Shown here: piece by piece, positions 15,072 through 18,618 of the stretch | Layout of the letters: each line of letters begins with the position of its first letter | Position numbering within the stretch: the first letter of the stretch is position 1 | DNA from: Alphaproteobacteria bacterium | GTDB taxonomy: Bacteria > Pseudomonadota > Alphaproteobacteria > Micavibrionales > UBA2020 | Length of the DNA stretch: 18,618 nucleotides | NCBI GenBank assembly: GCA_029266795.1 | Contig: JAQSWE010000012.1 | Location: forward strand, 1-18,618 | Direction of reading: 5' to 3' | Made by a program: the position numbers and the translations under genes | The notes under the pieces: generated by a model | Seen by the model: the letters and a program-made list of their open reading frames with translations, nothing else | The model's database searches: none | Told to the model about the DNA's origin: nothing

Positions 15072-15151
15072 AATAGCAAATAAATCCGGAATTATTTTCA
15101 GCGAAAACCCTGCAAAAAACGGCTCGAATACGCCTTTTACGGCTATTTCCC

Positions 15152-15179
15152 TTGCAAAACCGCATACTTGATGTATAAA
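15152..15179 (+). promoter_or_regulatory. Promoter for the rimP-nusA-infB operon
   Basis: TTGCAA (15152-15157) and TATAAA (15174-15179) are spaced by 16 bases, close to the sigma-70 consensus. Transcription would begin near 15186, giving a leader of about 90 bases that contains the hairpin at 15207-15239 before the rimP ATG. Confidence 0.65.
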
Positions 15180-15206
15180 AGCACTCAAATATACCCGGCA
15201 TAAACA

Positions 15207-15239
15207 AAAGGGTGGGCTCTGAAAAAGAGCCCGCCCTTT
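15207..15239 (+). promoter_or_regulatory. Leader hairpin (attenuator-like) upstream of rimP
   Basis: AAAGGGTGGGCTCT (15207-15220) pairs with AGAGCCCGCCCTTT (15226-15239) in a 14-bp stem with one G-U pair and a 5-base GAAAA loop. The U-run is short (CCCTTTGTG) so complete termination is not assured. Because the probable promoter lies upstream, it belongs to the rimP leader RNA and could attenuate the operon or stabilise the message; it may also end read-through from trmB. Confidence 0.65.
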
Positions 15240-15275
15240 GTGCTGGATAAGGCCCAACGAATTATACCGAGAAAA

Positions 15276-15782
15276 ATGGACAAGTCGCCGCTGAGCAAAA
15301 AAGTCGAAAAAGCGATTACCCCCGCCGCCGAAGGCATGGGTTACGAAATCGTGCGCGTCCTGATGGTGGGCGTCGGCTCCGGCAAGCCTACCTTACAGAT
15401 CATGGCCGAAAAGCCCGACGGCACGATGAACCTCGACGACTGCTCCAAGCTGTCGCAGGCCGTCTCCGCCGTGCTTGATGTCGAAGGCGTGATTGACAGT
15501 GCCTACTACCTCGAGGTTTCTTCCCCCGGCATCGACCGCCCGCTGACGCGCTTCAAGGATTTCGAGCGCTGGAAGGGTTTCGAGGCGAAGATCGAGGTCG
15601 ACCAGCCCGTTGACGGGCAGAAAAAATTCAAAGGCATGCTGATGGGCACTGAAGGCAGTGACATCATCAGCGTGCAGACCGAGGACGGCACCCTGCGCGG
15701 CCTTCCTTTCGGACACGTCCAGAAAGCCAAACTGGTTCTGACGGACGAACTCCTCAAAGCAGCGCAGCAGAAAAAGGGATAA
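15276..15782 (+). CDS. rimP: Ribosome maturation factor RimP
   Basis: RimP binds the 30S subunit during assembly and helps form the central pseudoknot of 16S rRNA. The 168-residue protein shows the N-terminal alpha/beta domain (about 10-85) ending in the family signature LEVSSPGIDRPL (79-90), then the C-terminal SH3-like barrel (about 92-160). NLDDCSKLSQAVSAVLD (52-68) is also characteristic. The start is placed at ATG 15276 (MDKSPLSKK), the point where homology should begin; an in-frame GTG at 15240 lies directly at the foot of the leader hairpin and would add 12 residues. The ribosome site at 15276 is weak (GAG close by). It is the first gene of the rimP-nusA-infB run, 14 bases ahead of nusA. 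Confidence 0.93.
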   Translation: MDKSPLSKKVEKAITPAAEGMGYEIVRVLMVGVGSGKPTLQIMAEKPDGTMNLDDCSKLSQAVSAVLDVEGVIDSAYYLEVSSPGIDRPLTRFKDFERWKGFEAKIEVDQPVDGQKKFKGMLMGTEGSDIISVQTEDGTLRGLPFGHVQKAKLVLTDELLKAAQQKKG

Positions 15783-15796
15783 CAAGGAAAACCGCC

Positions 15797-17314
15797 ATGC
15801 AAGAAATGCTCCAAGTCGCAGATGCCGTCGCCCGTGAAAAAAGCATCGACCGTGAAATCGTGATCCAGGCCATGGAAGAAGCCATCCAGAAGGCCGGCCG
15901 CTCCAAATACGGCTATGACCACGACATCCGCGCGACCATCGACCGCAAAACCGGCGAGATCGAGCTTTTCCGCTACCGCGAAGTCGTAGAAGCCTTCAAC
16001 GAGGAAATCCCGGAAGCCGAAGCGCGCCAGATCCTCCTGAAGCCCGCGAAGAAAATCAAAGCCGATGCAGTGGTCGGTGAATTCCTCGTCGACAAGCTGC
16101 CGCCGCTCGATTTCGGCCGCATCGCCGCACAGACCGCAAAACAGGTCATCTTCCAGAAAGTGCGCGACGCCGAGCGCGACCGCATGTTCGAAGAATACAA
16201 AGACCGTACGGGCGAAATCGTCTCCGGCGTCGTCAAGCGCGTCGAATACGGCAACATCACCGTCGATCTCGGCCGCGGCGAAGGCTATCTCCGCCGCCAG
16301 GACGCCCTGCCCCGCGAACATTTCAAAAACGGCGACCGCGTCCGCGCCTACATCTTCGATGTGCGCCGCGAACAGCGCGGCCCGCAAATCTTCTTGTCCC
16401 GCGTCCATCCCGACTTCCTCGCGAAACTCTTCAAGCAGGAAGTGCCCGAGATTTATGACGGCGTCATCGAGATCAAGGCAGTTGCCCGCGATCCTGGCTC
16501 CCGCGCGAAAATCGCGGTTATCTCCCGCGACTCCTCCATCGACCCCGTCGGCGCTTGCGTCGGTATGCGCGGCTCCCGCGTTCAGGCAGTCGTCGGCGAA
16601 TTGCAGGGCGAAAAAATCGACATCATTCCGTGGACGAACGACGTGGCGACCTTCGTGGTCAACGCGCTGGCGCCCGCTGAAGTCACCAAGGTCGTCCTCG
16701 ATCAGGACACCCACCGCCTCGACGTGGTCGTACCCGACGAGCAGCTCTCGCTCGCCATCGGCCGCCGCGGCCAGAACGTGCGCCTTGCGACCCAACTCTC
16801 CGGCTGGAACATCGACATCATGACCGAAGCCGAAGAAACCGAGCGCCGCCAGACCGAATTCCGCACGCGCTCCGCGCTCTTCATCGAAGGCCTCGATGTT
16901 GATGAAGTCATCGCGCACCTGCTGGTGGTCGAAGGCTTTACCTCCATTCAGGACATCGTCGACACCTCCGTCGACGAAATGGCCCGCATTCAGGGCTTCG
17001 ACGCTGACGTCGCGACCGAATTGAAAAACCGCGCGTCCAGCTTCCTCGAAGCAAAAACCGCCGAGTTCGACAAGAAATGCGCTGAACTGGGCGTGAAGGC
17101 GGATCTCGCGAAAACCAAGGGCCTGTCGCAGGACATGATCATCGCGCTCGCCGAAAAAGGCGTGAAGACGCTCGACGATCTGGGCGACCTCGCCGGCGAC
17201 GAGCTGCGCGAAATCGTGGGCAACGATGCGCTCACCGAAAGCCAGGCAAACAACATCATCATGGCGGCGCGTGCAAGCTGGTTCCCCGAGGAACCGCAAG
17301 CCGCGGCTGGATAA
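15797..17314 (+). CDS. nusA: Transcription termination/antitermination factor NusA
   Basis: NusA binds RNA polymerase and nascent RNA, controls pausing and termination, and takes part in rRNA antitermination. The 505-residue protein has the standard order: N-terminal polymerase-binding domain (about 1-130), S1 domain (about 137-201, GEIVSGVVKRVEYGNITVDL), KH1 (about 202-280, with DPVGACVGMRGSRVQAV), KH2 (about 300-345, with AIGRRGQNVRLA), and two helix-hairpin-helix-rich acidic repeats at about 365-420 and 440-495. The paired C-terminal repeats are typical of proteobacteria. The ATG at 15797 has AAGGA about eight bases upstream. It follows rimP by 14 bases. The usual small ylxR gene is missing downstream; infB begins 60 bases after the stop. 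Confidence 0.97.
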   Translation: MQEMLQVADAVAREKSIDREIVIQAMEEAIQKAGRSKYGYDHDIRATIDRKTGEIELFRYREVVEAFNEEIPEAEARQILLKPAKKIKADAVVGEFLVDKLPPLDFGRIAAQTAKQVIFQKVRDAERDRMFEEYKDRTGEIVSGVVKRVEYGNITVDLGRGEGYLRRQDALPREHFKNGDRVRAYIFDVRREQRGPQIFLSRVHPDFLAKLFKQEVPEIYDGVIEIKAVARDPGSRAKIAVISRDSSIDPVGACVGMRGSRVQAVVGELQGEKIDIIPWTNDVATFVVNALAPAEVTKVVLDQDTHRLDVVVPDEQLSLAIGRRGQNVRLATQLSGWNIDIMTEAEETERRQTEFRTRSALFIEGLDVDEVIAHLLVVEGFTSIQDIVDTSVDEMARIQGFDADVATELKNRASSFLEAKTAEFDKKCAELGVKADLAKTKGLSQDMIIALAEKGVKTLDDLGDLAGDELREIVGNDALTESQANNIIMAARASWFPEEPQAAAG

Positions 17315-17374
17315 TGGCTGATGCATGACTAACTGATTTAGGTATGAAACCTCAAGAAAGCTGAAGACACCAAA

Positions 17375-18618
17375 ATGGCTGACAACGAAAAAGAACCGAA
17401 AAAGCTGACCCTGTCCGGCAAAGGCACCCTTACTCTCAAGGCTCCCGTGGGTGCCGCGCCGAGGCAGAACATGGCCATGGGCCGCAGCGCCAAGCCTGTC
17501 GCTGTCGAGGTGAAGAAAAAACGCGGGGCGCAGGCGGAAGCCGCGCGTCAGGCGGAAGAAAAAGCCAATGGTGACATCCACCTGACATCGGCGGAGGCCG
17601 AAGCCCGCAAGCGCGCCCTTGCGCTGGCGCAGGCAAGCCCCCGCGACGCCGCTGCCACGCCCCAATACCAGAAACTGGTCATCAAGAACCAGCCGGTCGA
17701 GGAAGAAGCACCCGCAGCCGCAGCCGCGCCTGTCGATACCATGTCCGCCGCCGACCGCGCGCGCGAACAGGAAACCGCGAAACTCCGCCAGCTCAACCAG
17801 GCGGAAGACGCCGAGCGCAAGCGCCGCGATGCAACCCGCAGCGCGAACGCCGTCAACAACCCCCGCGTGGGCGCGCCCGTCGCCCCCAACGCGCCGGATG
17901 AAGACCGCCGCGGCATGCCCGCCGGCCGCAAGGATTTCGGCCCCGACGCGGCGCCGTCCTCCGTCGTCGATGAAATCAACCGCAAGCGCGGCGCAGGCCG
18001 TTTCGGCGCGCAGCAGCAGCGCAAGCGCGGCGGCGGCAAGATGACCGTCAGCCAGGTCCTGAACGACGGTTTTGAAGACCGCGATTCCAAGAGCCCCTCG
18101 ATGGCAGCACAGCAGCGCGCCCGCGCCCGTATGCGCGCCAAGATGCAGGCGCAGCAGCCCAGCCAGCAAAAACAATACCGCGAAGTCACCGTGCCGGAAG
18201 TCATCACCGTGCAGGAACTGGCGAACCGCATGTCGGAACGTCTCGGCGACGTCGTGAAGAAACTCATGGGCCTTGGCATCATGGCGACCGGCAACCAGCC
18301 GATCGACCAGGACACCGCCGAGCTGATCGTGACCGAATTCGGCCACACCATCAAGCGCGTGTCGGATTCCGACGTTGAAACCGGCCTGAAGGTCGAAGAT
18401 AGCGAAGCGGACCTCCTCGGCCGCCCGCCGGTCGTGACCATCATGGGCCACGTCGACCACGGCAAAACCTCGCTGCTCGACGCCATCCGTGCGACCGACG
18501 TCGTGTCGGGCGAAGCCGGCGGCATCACCCAGCACATCGGCGCCTACCAGATCACGACGAAGGCCGGCAAGAAAATCACCTTCATCGACACCCCCGGCCA
18601 CGCGGCCTTCACCGAAAT
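17375..18618 (+). CDS. infB: Translation initiation factor IF-2, N-terminal part
   Basis: IF2 is the GTPase that places initiator fMet-tRNA on the ribosome and drives subunit joining. The window holds the first 414 codons; the rest is cut by the right edge. Residues 1-50 (LTLSGKGTLTLK, then RQNMAMGRSAKPVAVEVKKK) resemble the alphaproteobacterial IF2-associated N-terminal segment. A long charged, low-complexity linker rich in Ala, Arg, Lys and Gln runs to about 270. The IF2-N domain (about 273-325, VPEVITVQELANRMSERLG) precedes the G domain, with G1 GHVDHGKT at 358-365 and G3 DTPGH at 405-409. The ATG at 17375 begins the MADNEKEPKKL sequence; the ribosome site is poor (GAAAG/GAAGA). It follows nusA in the same direction with no terminator between, so the two are likely co-transcribed. 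Confidence 0.95.
   Translation, partial: MADNEKEPKKLTLSGKGTLTLKAPVGAAPRQNMAMGRSAKPVAVEVKKKRGAQAEAARQAEEKANGDIHLTSAEAEARKRALALAQASPRDAAATPQYQKLVIKNQPVEEEAPAAAAAPVDTMSAADRAREQETAKLRQLNQAEDAERKRRDATRSANAVNNPRVGAPVAPNAPDEDRRGMPAGRKDFGPDAAPSSVVDEINRKRGAGRFGAQQQRKRGGGKMTVSQVLNDGFEDRDSKSPSMAAQQRARARMRAKMQAQQPSQQKQYREVTVPEVITVQELANRMSERLGDVVKKLMGLGIMATGNQPIDQDTAELIVTEFGHTIKRVSDSDVETGLKVEDSEADLLGRPPVVTIMGHVDHGKTSLLDAIRATDVVSGEAGGITQHIGAYQITTKAGKKITFIDTPGHAAFTE

Noticed and set aside
15054..15257. A 67-codon minus-strand frame in the trmB-rimP gap
   Set aside because: It covers the palindrome, promoter and leader hairpin, which explain the region better, and it shows no signal peptide or domain.
17344..17364. 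A six-codon leader-like frame (MKPQES) before infB
   Set aside because: The AGG is too close to its ATG for a good ribosome site, and such a short frame is expected by chance.
15506..18601. A very long open frame on the minus strand (over 1000 codons) opposite rimP, nusA and infB
   Set aside because: It mirrors strongly biased codons of the conserved genes on the plus strand. It is His/Asp/Phe/Val-rich, has no recognisable domain and no fitting ribosome site.

Overview
The window reads as a conserved housekeeping block of an alphaproteobacterium with fairly high GC. The evidence is the gene order miaB - phoH - ybeY - corC/tlyC - lnt - XRE regulator - metK - trmB - rimP - nusA - infB and an IF2 amino terminus of alphaproteobacterial style. 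Species cannot be fixed from the sequence. A non-model lineage is likely, because several small secreted or membrane proteins match no family I recognise. LAYOUT. Positions 1-263 (minus) hold the start of an APC-type amino acid permease. Positions 389-1498 (plus) encode an AI-2E/YdiK-like transporter that converges on a small secreted protein (1534-2019, minus); a hairpin at 1485-1506 separates them. A D-2-hydroxyacid dehydrogenase (2101-3036, minus) diverges from miaB. From miaB onward everything real reads on the plus strand: miaB and a first PhoH ATPase (ATGA overlap); a strong intrinsic-terminator-like hairpin at 5700-5739; a second, canonical PhoH; then ybeY, a CBS-domain CorC-like protein and lnt, all tightly packed or overlapping. 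An XRE regulator follows behind its own promoter, which carries a palindrome around the -35 box. metK comes next with a separate promoter. Between metK and trmB sit three accessory genes: a secreted protein with a TPR-like end, a beta-carbonic anhydrase, and an overlapping signal-peptide/membrane-anchored protein. trmB overlaps the last of these. A new promoter and a leader hairpin then precede rimP - nusA - infB, with infB cut by the window end. HOW THE GENES WORK TOGETHER. The core is RNA and translation maintenance: tRNA modification by MiaB and TrmB, rRNA processing and ribosome quality control by YbeY with its PhoH/YbeZ partner, 30S maturation by RimP, antitermination by NusA and initiation by IF2. 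MetK makes the S-adenosylmethionine used by MiaB and TrmB. Lnt finishes lipoproteins and the CorC-like protein belongs to the same conserved ybeZ-ybeY-ybeX-lnt grouping. NOVELTY. I see no phage, insertion sequence, CRISPR array, RNA gene or defence system. The least ordinary parts are the tandem but diverged phoH pair split by a hairpin, the carbonic-anhydrase/membrane-protein pair with its secreted neighbour inserted between metK and trmB, the three half-site palindrome in the XRE promoter, the rimP leader hairpin, and the lack of a ylxR gene between nusA and infB. No intergenic gap exceeds about 230 bases.
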